NCBI GenBank assembly: GCA_964490325.1
Contig: CAZBBX010000013.1
Coordinates: 1 to 56,961, forward strand
DNA length: 56,961 nt
From: DAOPJM01 sp964490325
Lineage (GTDB): Bacteria; Bacillota; Clostridia; Christensenellales; CAG-138
Direction of reading: 5' to 3'
Under the pieces are notes generated by a model. That model was not told the DNA's origin and did no database searches. It worked only from the letters and a program-made list of their open reading frames with translations. The translations under genes were made by a program, and so were the position numbers. Of the stretch, positions 1-8,109 are shown one piece after another; within the stretch, counting starts at the first letter, position 1; every line of letters starts with the position of its first letter.

Positions 1-1090
1 CAAAGCCGAGCTTTTTGACAGCGGAAGCGGAGTCGCCGCCGCCGATGATGGTCGTGCCTTGGCATTCCGCCATGGCGCGGGCTATCTCACGGGTGCCCAC
101 CGCGAACGCGGGAAACTCGAACACGCCCATGGGGCCGTTCCAAACCACCGTCTTGGCCTCCTTGATGACCTTGGAGAAGGCGGCAATGCTCTTTTCGCCG
201 ATGTCCATGCCCATCCAGCCTGCGGGAATGGCATTGGAAGCCACCGTCTTGTAGGCTGCGTCCGCCGCAAAGTGATCCGCAATAACGGTGTCAGCAGGCA
301 GCATGAGCGCGACCTTGCGCTCCTTTGCCTCGTCCATGAGGGACTTGGCAAGCTCGATGCTCTCCGCATCCAGCAGGGAATCGCCGATCTCATAGCCCAT
401 CGCCTTGAGGAAGGTGTACGCCATGCCGCCGCCGATGATGAGGCTGTCGCACTTGGTCAAGAGGTTCTTGATGACGCCGATCTTGTCCGCGACCTTTGCG
501 CCGCCCAGAATTGCAACGAAGGGACGGGCGGGATCCTCCAGCGCCTTGCCCATCACGCCAAGCTCTTTGCCGATGAGGAAGCCTGCAACGGCGGGCAGGT
601 ACGCAGCCACGCCTGCGGTGGACGCATGTGCGCGATGCACGGTGCCGAATGCATCGGAAACATAGATATCCGCAAGACTTGCCAGCTTCTTTGAAAACTC
701 GGGGTCGTTGTTGGTTTCTTCCTTATAAAAGCGGACGTTCTCCAAAAGGACGATCTCGCCTTCCTTCATGTCGTCGATGGCGGTCTTTGCGCTCTCGCCG
801 ATGGTGTCCTCGGCAAACCAAATGCGCGTGTCGGGCAGCAGCTCCGCAAGCTTTGCGCCTACGGGCGCTAAGGAATACTTGGGGTCGGGCGCGCCCTTGG
901 GACGGCCCAGATGCGAGCAAAGGATGACCTTTGCCTTGTGATCCAGCAGGTATTGTATGGTGGGCAGCGCCGCAACGATACGCGTATCGTCCGCGACCTG
1001 ACCATCCTCCGTCAGGGGCACGTTGAAGTCCACGCGGACAAGAACTTTCTTGCCGCCAACATCGATGTCTTCGATCGTCTTTTTAACCAT
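1..1090 (-). CDS. pgk: Phosphoglycerate kinase, C-terminus cut by window edge
   Basis: Catalyses the reversible phosphoryl transfer between 1,3-bisphosphoglycerate and ADP in cytoplasmic glycolysis. About 363 codons are present, against roughly 395 for the family, so only the C-terminal tail is missing. Visible hallmarks are the substrate-binding RVDFNVP at residues 19-25, the HLGRPKG segment near residue 60, GGAKVADKI in mid-protein, and the nucleotide-binding GGGDSASAVKKLG at the truncated end. The ATG at 1090 follows an AAGGAG Shine-Dalgarno with good spacing. It is the last visible gene of a long minus-strand operon that begins at ruvC; no gap carrier or tpi gene is seen because the window ends. 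Confidence 0.97.
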   Translation of the reverse strand, partial: MVKKTIEDIDVGGKKVLVRVDFNVPLTEDGQVADDTRIVAALPTIQYLLDHKAKVILCSHLGRPKGAPDPKYSLAPVGAKLAELLPDTRIWFAEDTIGESAKTAIDDMKEGEIVLLENVRFYKEETNNDPEFSKKLASLADIYVSDAFGTVHRAHASTAGVAAYLPAVAGFLIGKELGVMGKALEDPARPFVAILGGAKVADKIGVIKNLLTKCDSLIIGGGMAYTFLKAMGYEIGDSLLDAESIELAKSLMDEAKERKVALMLPADTVIADHFAADAAYKTVASNAIPAGWMGMDIGEKSIAAFSKVIKEAKTVVWNGPMGVFEFPAFAVGTREIARAMAECQGTTIIGGGDSASAVKKLGF

Positions 1091-1112
1091 ATGTATCTCC
1101 TTCCGGGGTCGG

Positions 1113-1547
1113 CTAAGACCCGATTAAGTACTGTTTTAGCGCAGCCATGCCCTCGCCTGTCAGGCTGCTGACCCGAAAGATGGGATCCGCGCCCGACATA
1201 AGCAGATTGTCCTCCGCATCCTGCAGGGTCTGCGCATCCCTTGCAAGGTCGATCTTCGTGACCGCTCCTATGACCGGTCGGCCGAAGATGCCTGCGATCA
1301 GCGGGGGAATGCTGATCTGCGCATCGGTGCAGTCCAGGAGGATCAGCACCACATCGCAATCCATGGCTGTGACCGTGAGCGCCTTGAAAAAGGGCTTGCG
1401 CTCCAAGTATTCGCCCGGCGTGTCCACAAGCTCCCCCACGGTCTCGACCTGCTGGGTCTTGTGGTAGCTCTCGTGCACGCCTGTCAGCGCCAGCGCCAGC
1501 GTCGTCTTGCCGCAGCCGCTTTTGCCGATCATCAGCGCACGCTTCAT
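1113..1547 (-). CDS. eutP: EutP/PduV-type small GTPase
   Basis: A 144-residue P-loop GTPase of the EutP/PduV family, proteins associated with bacterial microcompartments. The G1 motif GKSGCGKT spans residues 8-15, the G3-like DTPGEY residues 42-47, and the G4 motif TKID residues 97-100. The length matches EutP (about 140-150 residues). Its ATG overlaps the stop of the upstream eutS gene by four bases, which points to translational coupling. No other ethanolamine or propanediol utilisation gene is present in the window. The catalytic role of EutP is debated (GTPase or acetate kinase activity has been proposed), so the cellular job here is open. Confidence 0.85.
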   Translation of the reverse strand: MKRALMIGKSGCGKTTLALALTGVHESYHKTQQVETVGELVDTPGEYLERKPFFKALTVTAMDCDVVLILLDCTDAQISIPPLIAGIFGRPVIGAVTKIDLARDAQTLQDAEDNLLMSGADPIFRVSSLTGEGMAALKQYLIGS

Positions 1548-1885
1548 GAGCGCGAGATGGGACAGGGCGAAAAGCCCATCGTGCTGTTCAATACGTCGAT
1601 TACCTCGCGAACGGAGGCCTCCACCGCAGCCGTTGTGCCTCGGATGACCAGTGAACCCGAAAAGCGGTCGACAAAGACGATCTCCACGGACGCCGCCTTG
1701 ACCGCCACATCCGCGCCGATGATGGCGCCTTCGCTGGGCGTGATCGTCAGGATGCCCAACGCGCCCGAGGGTTCGCCGACGACTCCCAGCTTTTTGTACA
1801 GGGAGGGGTCGGGATTGGGGATCACATGGGCAATGGTGACCTGCTTGCCCGGAACGTATTCTTGTATGATGCGCTGTTTATCCAT
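1544..1885 (-). CDS. eutS: BMC-domain shell protein, EutS type
   Basis: A 113-residue single BMC-domain protein of the EutS/PduU subfamily, a circularly permuted hexameric shell component of bacterial microcompartments. The N-terminal segment RIIQEYVPGKQVT and the central FVDRFSGSLVI are characteristic of EutS. The length is the usual 110-115 residues. It starts with ATG after an AGAGGA site and is followed with a four-base overlap by eutP. Upstream, nine bases away, is a metallo-beta-lactamase gene. No EutM/EutL/EutN shell genes or encapsulated enzymes occur here, so this is an orphan or satellite shell gene that must work with a distant locus or have another role (inference). Confidence 0.88.
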   Translation of the reverse strand: MDKQRIIQEYVPGKQVTIAHVIPNPDPSLYKKLGVVGEPSGALGILTITPSEGAIIGADVAVKAASVEIVFVDRFSGSLVIRGTTAAVEASVREVIDVLNSTMGFSPCPISRS

Positions 1886-1894
1886 GCTGTCCTC

Positions 1895-2599
1895 TCAGAT
1901 CTCCAAGCTGCGCCGCTCCTTGGCGACACTTGCCCTTTGAAAATTCGCCTGCATAACGAGCTTGTCCTCGTCCGCTCCGCCGCCCCAGATATGGGTCAGC
2001 AGCAGGCGTCCCACGCCCGCTTCCCGCGCCAAGCGTCCCGCATCCGCCGCCGTCATGTGCAGCCTTTTACCTTGCGTTGGCTCCTCAACGTAGCAGGCGT
2101 TGGAAAGCAAGACGTCCGCACCCGCCGCTTTTGCGGCAAGCTCGGGAAAGTACGCGCTGTCCCCCGTGTAGAACAGGCTGCGTCCCGCGGCGTTCGTGAC
2201 GCGGAAGGCGTAGCACTCGCCCACATGCCGCACGGGAAAGGCCTGTATCGTCAGCCCCCCAAGGGACAGGGAAAAGTCTTCGTGCAAGGGAAATAGGCGA
2301 AACGCCTCCGCAGTCAAAATATCATACCCCTTTGGAGCCGCGATTGCAAGCGGTTTTTGTCCCTGCCCCTGCTGCAGTGCGTAGCCTAAAAGCGGCACGT
2401 CCCCGCAATGGTCGCTGTGCAGGTGGCTGAGCGCAACAAAGGAGAGCGCCTTGAGCGGGAGGAACTCCATCAGGCGGGCATACGTGCCGCAGCCGAAGTC
2501 CAGCGCAAGCGCTGTGTCGCCTTCCTGCACCAGATAGGCGGAGCAGCAGCCGCCCGCTATGGGATAGGGGCCGTATTTTCCAAGGATCGTCAGCCGCAC
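1895..2599 (-). CDS. MBL-fold metallohydrolase
   Basis: A 234-residue cytosolic metallo-beta-lactamase-fold hydrolase. The metal-binding signature HLHSDH is at residues 59-64, and further ligands are likely the His in VRHVGE, the Asp in YTGDSAY and the His in LLTHIWGG. The layout resembles RNase Z/ribonuclease-like or phosphodiesterase-type MBL proteins of Firmicutes; the substrate cannot be told. A GTG start at 2599 is preferred because the upstream gene stops at 2601, one base away, and the conserved fold begins right there (RLTILGKYGPYP); the longer upstream reading frame overlaps the neighbour's coding sequence and has no family-like sequence. It sits between the coiled-coil gene and eutS in one operon. 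Confidence 0.85.
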   Translation of the reverse strand: MRLTILGKYGPYPIAGGCCSAYLVQEGDTALALDFGCGTYARLMEFLPLKALSFVALSHLHSDHCGDVPLLGYALQQGQGQKPLAIAAPKGYDILTAEAFRLFPLHEDFSLSLGGLTIQAFPVRHVGECYAFRVTNAAGRSLFYTGDSAYFPELAAKAAGADVLLSNACYVEEPTQGKRLHMTAADAGRLAREAGVGRLLLTHIWGGGADEDKLVMQANFQRASVAKERRSLEI

Positions 2600-2600
2600 G

Positions 2601-3527
2601 TCAGTCCACCGGATCGTAATCGGTCGCGGGATAGTGCACAAGGGGTTCGCCCTCCAACGAGAGATCCTCCCCAGCGCCTTGCTCTTCCTCCTCCTCATCG
2701 TCCGCCGCAAACGGGATCTCAATGCCTCCGTCCCTGCTTTCCATGGGATCTTGGGGTATCGGCTCGTCCTCTCCCTCGTCCGCTTGTTGCGGTAAGTCGT
2801 CCTTTAGGGTCTCCTCGTTAGGCTCCAAATTCTCGGCAGGCTCGGGCGCCGCTTCCTCCGTTTCCTCGTCCGCAAGGGTCTCGATGAGAAGCTCCGTTTC
2901 GACCACGCCCTGCTGATCGGGCGCAATGTCGTTGACGCGCCACAGCCGCTCATCGTCATGGGCGTCCAAGCTCTGCTCCGCCGCCTCGATCGCCTCCGCA
3001 GCCTGACGCACCTCCCGCTCGTTTAGCTCGTCCGCCGAGCCGATCAGCTCGGGGATGGCGCTGCAGAGCTGCTCGTAAAACGCGGCATAGCGCCTTGCGT
3101 GCGTCTCCGCCTGCCGCGCATTCTCCTTCATGACCTCGTTGTAGCTTTTGAGAATGGAGGCATAGCTGCGAATGGAGGCTTCGGTCTCGTCCCGACGCCG
3201 TTTGCCGTCGTTGTCGGCCTCCTTTACGATGTCGCGGGCGTTTTGATACGCGGCCTCCACCAGCATCTCCGCTTCCTTTTGGGAGGCGTCATACTCGCGG
3301 ATGGAGCTGCTTTTCAGCTCCTCGGCGTGTGCCTCGGCGTCGTTGACGATCCGCTCCGCACTGGCGGCGGCTTCCGTCATGGTCTTGGTGATGAGCGTTT
3401 CCCGCGCCTGATAGCGCTCCGTCATCTCGCTGAGCTTTTCGCAGCGCTCCTCTAACTCGCGGATGCGCTGCTCCTTCTTGGCAAGCTCCTCCGTCTGCTG
3501 CTTGATGATCTTCCGCTTGGTCAGCAT
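2601..3527 (-). CDS. Coiled-coil protein with acidic tail, DivIVA-like
   Basis: A 308-residue protein without a recognisable enzyme motif. Residues about 10-175 are rich in heptad-like Glu/Lys/Ala/Leu and should form long coiled coils, resembling DivIVA/GpsB-type or V-type-ATPase-subunit-like helical proteins (SAERIVNDAEAHAEEL, EAAYQNARDIVKEAD). From about residue 215 the chain becomes strongly acidic and proline rich, ending in a disordered tail. No signal peptide or membrane segment is visible. It starts one base after the ruvB stop and ends just before the MBL gene, so it is co-transcribed with ruvCAB. Function unknown; a cytoskeletal or septal scaffold role is an inference from the coiled coil only. 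Confidence 0.75.
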   Translation of the reverse strand: MLTKRKIIKQQTEELAKKEQRIRELEERCEKLSEMTERYQARETLITKTMTEAAASAERIVNDAEAHAEELKSSSIREYDASQKEAEMLVEAAYQNARDIVKEADNDGKRRRDETEASIRSYASILKSYNEVMKENARQAETHARRYAAFYEQLCSAIPELIGSADELNEREVRQAAEAIEAAEQSLDAHDDERLWRVNDIAPDQQGVVETELLIETLADEETEEAAPEPAENLEPNEETLKDDLPQQADEGEDEPIPQDPMESRDGGIEIPFAADDEEEEEQGAGEDLSLEGEPLVHYPATDYDPVD

Positions 3528-3528
3528 G

Positions 3529-4566
3529 TCACACCTCCAGTTTGAGTTGTCGAGCCGCAGGGCTTGGCTCGGCGGGCAGGGGCAGGTCTAAATGTCTGTA
3601 TGCGTCGGGCAGGACGATTCGTCCGCGTGAGGTGCGCGCAAGGAAGCCCAGCTTGAGCAGGTAGGGTTCGTACACGTCCTCGATGGTACCCGCGTCCTCT
3701 CCCGTATAGGCGGCGATGGTATCCAAGCCCACGGGGCCGCCCTTGAAGATCTCGATCATGGCGGTGAGCATTCGGCGGTCGACCATGTCCAGGCCCAGCT
3801 CATCGATGCCCAGCATGCTCAGCGCTTCCTGCGCAGTCGCAAGGTCGATCCAACCGCTGCCGCGCACCTGCGCATAGTCGCGCACGCGCCGCAAAAGGCG
3901 ATTGGCCACACGCGGCGTTCCGCGGGAACGCGAAGCGATCTCCAGCGCCCCCTCCTCGTCGATCTCGATGTGCAGGATGCCTGCCGAACGCACGATGATC
4001 TCCTTGAGCGCCTCGGGCGCATACAGCTCCAGCTGCTCCTTGATGCCGAAACGGTCGCGTAAGGGGGCGGAAAGCATGCCCATGCGCGTGGTCGCGCCTA
4101 TGAGCGTGAAGCGGGGCAGGTCCAAGCGGATGCTGCGCGCTCCCGGGCCCTTGCCGATGATGATGTCCAGCGCGTAATCCTCCATGGCGGGATAGAGGAC
4201 CTCCTCCACGTTGGGATTTAGGCGGTGGATCTCATCGATGAACAGCACATCGCCTGCAGCCAGATTGGTCATCAGCGCCGCAAGATCCCCCGCATGCGAG
4301 ATGGCGGGACCGCTGGTCACGCGCAGCGAGACGCCCATTTCGTTGGCGATGATGCCCGCAAGCGTCGTCTTGCCCAAGCCCGGCGGGCCGTACAGCAGGG
4401 CGTGATCCAAGGATTCGCCGCGTGCCTTGGCCGCCTCGATGTAGATATGCATATGCTCCTTGACCACATCCTGCCCGATATACTCGTTCAAAAAATGCGG
4501 CCGCAGGCTGTATTCGTTCTTTACGTCCTCGCTCATCAGCGAGGAGGATATCAAGCGTTCCTCCAT
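3529..4566 (-). CDS. ruvB: Holliday junction branch migration helicase RuvB
   Basis: A 345-residue AAA+ motor that drives Holliday junction branch migration with RuvA. The Walker A motif GPPGLGKT is at residues 60-67, Walker B with the DEIH box at 111-114, sensor 1 in GATTRMG, and the LRDRFG arginine-finger region follows. The C-terminal winged helix (GLDTIAAYTGEDAGTIEDVYEPYLL) is complete. Length is normal for RuvB. It lies ten bases downstream of ruvA, in the order ruvC-ruvA-ruvB, as expected for a recombination repair operon in the cytoplasm. Confidence 0.98.
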   Translation of the reverse strand: MEERLISSSLMSEDVKNEYSLRPHFLNEYIGQDVVKEHMHIYIEAAKARGESLDHALLYGPPGLGKTTLAGIIANEMGVSLRVTSGPAISHAGDLAALMTNLAAGDVLFIDEIHRLNPNVEEVLYPAMEDYALDIIIGKGPGARSIRLDLPRFTLIGATTRMGMLSAPLRDRFGIKEQLELYAPEALKEIIVRSAGILHIEIDEEGALEIASRSRGTPRVANRLLRRVRDYAQVRGSGWIDLATAQEALSMLGIDELGLDMVDRRMLTAMIEIFKGGPVGLDTIAAYTGEDAGTIEDVYEPYLLKLGFLARTSRGRIVLPDAYRHLDLPLPAEPSPAARQLKLEV

Positions 4567-4575
4567 GCCTCCCCC

Positions 4576-5160
4576 TTACTTTGCCAAGGCGCGAAGCGCG
4601 CTCTTGAGCAGCTCCTCAACGCTGTTTGCGCTCTCTATGGCGCTCACGGCGCGGGTTGCGGACAAGCCGTCGTAGCCCAAGGTGGTCAGCGCCTGCACCG
4701 CCTCTGCGCGGATGCTCTGCTCGCTTTCCTTCCCCGCAGGCGTCGTTCCCACGGCGGGTTCGCCGCTTCGCAGGCCTGCCAGCTCCAGTATCACGCGCTG
4801 CGCCGTCTTACGCCCCATGCCCGCAACGCGGTCAAAGGCGGAGGGATTGTCGGTGATGATGGCTGCGCGTACATCGGACGGCGTGAGCTGCGACAAAACG
4901 GACAGGGCAAGCTTGGGTCCCACGCGGGAGACGGAAAGGAGCTTGCGGAACATCTCGCGCTCCGCCTCGTCGTAAAAGGCGTACAGCGCCATCACGCCCT
5001 CCGCCAGATGCAGATGCGTGTAGAGCTTTGCCACCGTGCCAAGCGTCAGGCGCTTTAAGGTCAGCGCGCTGCAGTTCAGCTCATAGCCGACGCCGTTGGC
5101 TTCGATGATGGCGCGGTCGGGCAGCAGCTCCGCAACAGCGCCCTTGATGTAGGCATACAT
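4576..5160 (-). CDS. ruvA: Holliday junction DNA-binding protein RuvA
   Basis: A 194-residue protein that binds four-way junctions as a tetramer and loads RuvB. The N-terminal OB fold begins MYAYIKGAVAEL, followed by the helix-hairpin-helix region (SVSRVGPKLALSVLSQ and FDRVAGMGRKTAQRVI), and a C-terminal domain III that contacts RuvB. Length and order are typical. It is twelve bases downstream of ruvC. Confidence 0.97.
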   Translation of the reverse strand: MYAYIKGAVAELLPDRAIIEANGVGYELNCSALTLKRLTLGTVAKLYTHLHLAEGVMALYAFYDEAEREMFRKLLSVSRVGPKLALSVLSQLTPSDVRAAIITDNPSAFDRVAGMGRKTAQRVILELAGLRSGEPAVGTTPAGKESEQSIRAEAVQALTTLGYDGLSATRAVSAIESANSVEELLKSALRALAK

Positions 5161-5172
5161 AGTTGTTCCTCC

Positions 5173-5670
5173 TTACGGCATACGAAAGGTCTCGGCGGCA
5201 GGCGCCATCATGGAACCGTGACAGATGGCGGCAGCCAAGGCGTCCGCAGCATCGTCGGGCTTGGGCAGCTCCCTTAGGTTCAGCAGCAGACGCGTCATCT
5301 GCTGTACCTGCTTTTTGTCGGCGTGCCCATCGCCCGTCACCATCTGCTTGATCTGCATGGGCGTGTACTCATACATGGGAAGCTTGCTCTTCTGCGCGGC
5401 AAGGATGGCGACCCCCCGCCCCGCGCCCACCGCGATCGCAGTGGTCGTGTTGCGATAGAAGAACAGCTCCTCGAACACCGCCTGCTCCGGGGCAAACTGC
5501 AGTATGAGCTGCCGCGTCCCATCGTACAGCCGCTCCAAGCGCTGTGAGAACGGCTCACGGGAGGTCGTGGTGATCACGCCGTAGTCGACGACCGTCAGTT
5601 TACTGCCCTGCTTGTCCACGATGCCGTAGCCCATGATGGCATAGCCCGGATCGACTCCCAGTATCCGCAC
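5173..5670 (-). CDS. ruvC: Crossover junction endodeoxyribonuclease RuvC
   Basis: A 165-residue resolvase that cuts Holliday junctions symmetrically with Mg2+. The catalytic acidic residues are in GVDPG (Asp7), FEELFF, and the C-terminal DDAADALAAA. The GTG at 5670 is chosen over a GTG two codons upstream because it gives the family N-terminus MRILGVDPG and leaves six bases to a GGGAGA ribosome site. It is the first gene of the ruvCAB operon, which then runs through to pgk. Confidence 0.95.
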   Translation of the reverse strand: MRILGVDPGYAIMGYGIVDKQGSKLTVVDYGVITTTSREPFSQRLERLYDGTRQLILQFAPEQAVFEELFFYRNTTTAIAVGAGRGVAILAAQKSKLPMYEYTPMQIKQMVTGDGHADKKQVQQMTRLLLNLRELPKPDDAADALAAAICHGSMMAPAAETFRMP

Positions 5671-5705
5671 GCGCACTCTCCCTTTTGCCTATATACTTTC
5701 ACTGT

Positions 5706-5734
5706 ATTATATCATGAACGGAGAAGGCTGTAAA
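5706..5734 (-). promoter_or_regulatory. Sigma-A promoter of the ruvC operon
   Basis: Read on the minus strand, TTTACA (5729-5734) and TATAAT (5706-5711) are separated by exactly 17 bases and lie about 36 bases upstream of the ruvC start. The promoter is embedded in the 3' end of the upstream membrane protein gene. It would drive ruvC through pgk. Confidence 0.7.
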
Positions 5735-6086
5735 CAAATTCGATCAACATAAATGCGGGGGCGCACAGCAGGATCCACAGCACGCTGTACAGCGGGCAGA
5801 CCTGTCCATACAGGTTGCCGCGCTTGTTGGAATAGTCCCAAACCTGCAGGCCGAGCCTGACGTTGACCAGCGCACCCGTTAAAAACTCCACCGCCGTGAT
5901 GACGAGCGCACCCATGAGGCAGAGCAGGATATGGGGGAGGCTTCCGAACCTTAACCAAAGTCCGAACAGCAGCACGCAGCAGACGCCGCCCGCAAGCGCC
6001 ATGCTCCAATGGCTGTGACCGCGCCAAAACAGCTCGATAAGCACATAGAGGGCGCCACCGCCCACAAAAAGCAGTAGGTAGATCAT
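5712..6086 (-). CDS. Small membrane protein, CmpB/ABC-permease-like family (PF06541 type)
   Basis: A 124-residue hydrophobic protein with about four membrane helices. The signature VWDYSNKRGNLYGQVCP followed by a last helix is typical of the putative ABC-transporter type IV (CmpB-like) membrane protein family common in Clostridia, whose function is not established. The ATG at 6086 is preferred because the helix starts immediately after it; an in-frame TTG at 6104 also exists, and neither has a strong ribosome site. It is flanked by a terminator upstream and its 3' end contains the ruvC promoter. Confidence 0.7.
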   Translation of the reverse strand: MIYLLLFVGGGALYVLIELFWRGHSHWSMALAGGVCCVLLFGLWLRFGSLPHILLCLMGALVITAVEFLTGALVNVRLGLQVWDYSNKRGNLYGQVCPLYSVLWILLCAPAFMLIEFVYSLLRS

Positions 6087-6111
6087 GCTTGCAGTATGCC
6101 CCAAGCGGACG

Positions 6112-6150
6112 AAAAAAAAGACGCTGTCGGATCGGCGGAACGATCCGACA
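6112..6150 (-). terminator. Rho-independent terminator after the ABC exporter operon
   Basis: On the minus strand a 9-bp perfect stem (TGTCGGATC paired with GATCCGACA, loop 8) is followed within a few bases by a run of eight T. A second T-less hairpin (GCGGCAGG/CCTGCCGC, 6243-6265) lies between it and the ABC gene stop. Confidence 0.8.
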
Positions 6151-6278
6151 ACGTTTTTAGCGAGGGAATGACATGAAAATTCGTCAAAGCCTATCCCTGT
6201 GCGGCGGTCTTGACGCCTTGCCTGTCGCCTTGGGTCTCGAAGGCGGCAGGAGAAAGCCCTGCCGCATTGACGAAACGA

Positions 6279-8108
6279 TCAGGATAATTCGAACAGCCCC
6301 ATGTAGAGCTGATAGTACTTGCCCTTGTCCCTTAAAAGGCTCTCATGGTCGCCGCGCTCGATGATCTCGCCGTGCTCCAGCACCAGGATGGCGTTGGCGT
6401 TTCGCACGGTGGACAGACGGTGTGCAATGACAAAGACCGTTCTGCCGTGCATCAGCGTGTCCATGCCCTTTTCGATGAGCGCCTCGGTGCGCGTGTCGAT
6501 GGAGCTGGTCGCCTCGTCCAGTACCAGCACGGGCGGATCCGCCACCGCCGCCCTTGCAATGGCAATGAGCTGCCGCTGCCCCTGCGAAAGGTTTGCGCCG
6601 TCCGCCGTGAGGATGGTGTCGTAGCCCTGCGGCAGATGCGAGATGAAGAAGTGGGCGTTGGCAAGCTTTGCCGCCTCCTCGACCTCCTCGTCCGTTGCGT
6701 CCAGTCTGCCAAAACGGATGTTCTCCTTGACGGAGCCTGTGAACAGGTGCGTGTCCTGCAGCACCATGGTCAAGGAGCGGCGCAGGTCGTCCTTTTTGAT
6801 GTCCTGCACATCGATGCCATCATAGAGGATGCGTCCCTGCTTGAGGTCATAGAAGCGGTTGATAAGGTTGGTGATGGTCGTCTTCCCCGCTCCCGTGGAG
6901 CCGACAAAGGCAATCTTCTGCCCCGGCTTGGCATACAGGGAGATGTCCTTCAAAACATCCACCTTTCCATCGTAGCTGAAGGTCACATCCTCAAAGCGCA
7001 CATCGCCGCGCAGCGGAACGCTCGTGCCGTCCGTCTTGATCCAAGCCCAGCCGTCCTCCACCTTTTTGAGCGTGACCGTGCCCTCGTCCGCCTCCTCGGG
7101 GGTGTCCAGCAGCGCAAAGATGCGCTCCGCTCCCGCCAAGGCGTTGAGGATGGTGTTCGCCTGCTGCGACACCTGCGTGATGGGGTTGCCAAACTGCCTT
7201 GTATATTGCAGGAAGGCTGCCAAGGTGCCTATATCCGTGGCGCCGTTGATGATCAGCAGCGTCCCCGTCACCGCCGTTGCGGCAAAGAGGATGTAGTTGA
7301 GGTTGCCCATGATGGGCATGAGCGTCATGGAGTACGCGGTGGCCTTGGTGGACACATCGCGCAGCTTCTCCGCAAGCCCCGCAAAGGACTGCTCCGCCTT
7401 CTCCTCGTGGCAGAAGGCCTTGACCTCGCGCTGCCCTGCGATCATCTCCTCGATGTAGCCGTTGGTCTCCGCCATGGCAGCCTGCCTCTTGCGAAAATAG
7501 CTGACGGAACGCTTGCCCAGCGTCTTGACCACCAGCAGCATCAGCACGAACGCGCAGAGCACGACCAGCGTCAGCCGCCACGACAGGCGGATCATGAAGA
7601 AGACCACGCCGAGGATGGTCACGGTGCTGGTGACAAGACCGGGGATGGCGTTGGACAGCATCTCGCGCAGGGTGTCCGTATCGTTTGTAAAGCGGCTCAT
7701 GATCTCGCCGTGCGTGCGTTCGTCAAAATACTTGACAGGCAGGCGCTGCAGATGCTCGAACATCTGCGTACGGATGAGCAGCAGGACGTCGACCGAGGTC
7801 TTGAGCAGCAGCCGCTTTGCAAGGAAGTTGACGCCTGCCGCCAAGATATAGATGGCCGCCAGCAGCACGATATAGTAGATGATCCTTGAAAAATCGTGTC
7901 CGCCTGTCGAGAGCTGCTCCGCCGCCAGATTGAAGATGGGCTTGAGCAGATAGGTGCCCAGTACCCCGCCCAAGGAGGATACGATCATACACAGTATGAC
8001 CGCGATCATCACGGGCAGGTGCGGTTTTAGGTAGGACAAGAGGCGCAGGAACGTGCCCTTGACGTCCTTGGGCTTTGCAAAGCCCCTCTGCTTTCCGGGT
8101 CCGGGCAT
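6279..8108 (-). CDS. ABC exporter half-transporter (catalytically complete subunit)
   Basis: A 609-residue type I ABC exporter with an N-terminal six-helix membrane domain (about residues 25-310) and a C-terminal nucleotide-binding domain. Walker A is GSTGAGKTT, the signature is LSQGQRQ, Walker B continues DEATSSID with the catalytic glutamate, and the H-loop is IAHRLS. Together with the neighbouring 579-residue subunit, one base upstream, it should form a heterodimeric multidrug-type exporter in the cytoplasmic membrane. The pair is controlled by the adjacent MarR regulator. Substrate unknown. Confidence 0.93.
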   Translation of the reverse strand: MPGPGKQRGFAKPKDVKGTFLRLLSYLKPHLPVMIAVILCMIVSSLGGVLGTYLLKPIFNLAAEQLSTGGHDFSRIIYYIVLLAAIYILAAGVNFLAKRLLLKTSVDVLLLIRTQMFEHLQRLPVKYFDERTHGEIMSRFTNDTDTLREMLSNAIPGLVTSTVTILGVVFFMIRLSWRLTLVVLCAFVLMLLVVKTLGKRSVSYFRKRQAAMAETNGYIEEMIAGQREVKAFCHEEKAEQSFAGLAEKLRDVSTKATAYSMTLMPIMGNLNYILFAATAVTGTLLIINGATDIGTLAAFLQYTRQFGNPITQVSQQANTILNALAGAERIFALLDTPEEADEGTVTLKKVEDGWAWIKTDGTSVPLRGDVRFEDVTFSYDGKVDVLKDISLYAKPGQKIAFVGSTGAGKTTITNLINRFYDLKQGRILYDGIDVQDIKKDDLRRSLTMVLQDTHLFTGSVKENIRFGRLDATDEEVEEAAKLANAHFFISHLPQGYDTILTADGANLSQGQRQLIAIARAAVADPPVLVLDEATSSIDTRTEALIEKGMDTLMHGRTVFVIAHRLSTVRNANAILVLEHGEIIERGDHESLLRDKGKYYQLYMGLFELS

Positions 8109-8109
8109 A

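Noticed and set aside
6345..7889. Plus-strand 514-codon frame opposite the ABC exporter
   Set aside because: Antisense shadow of a clear ABC transporter gene with unnatural His/Arg/Gln-rich composition.
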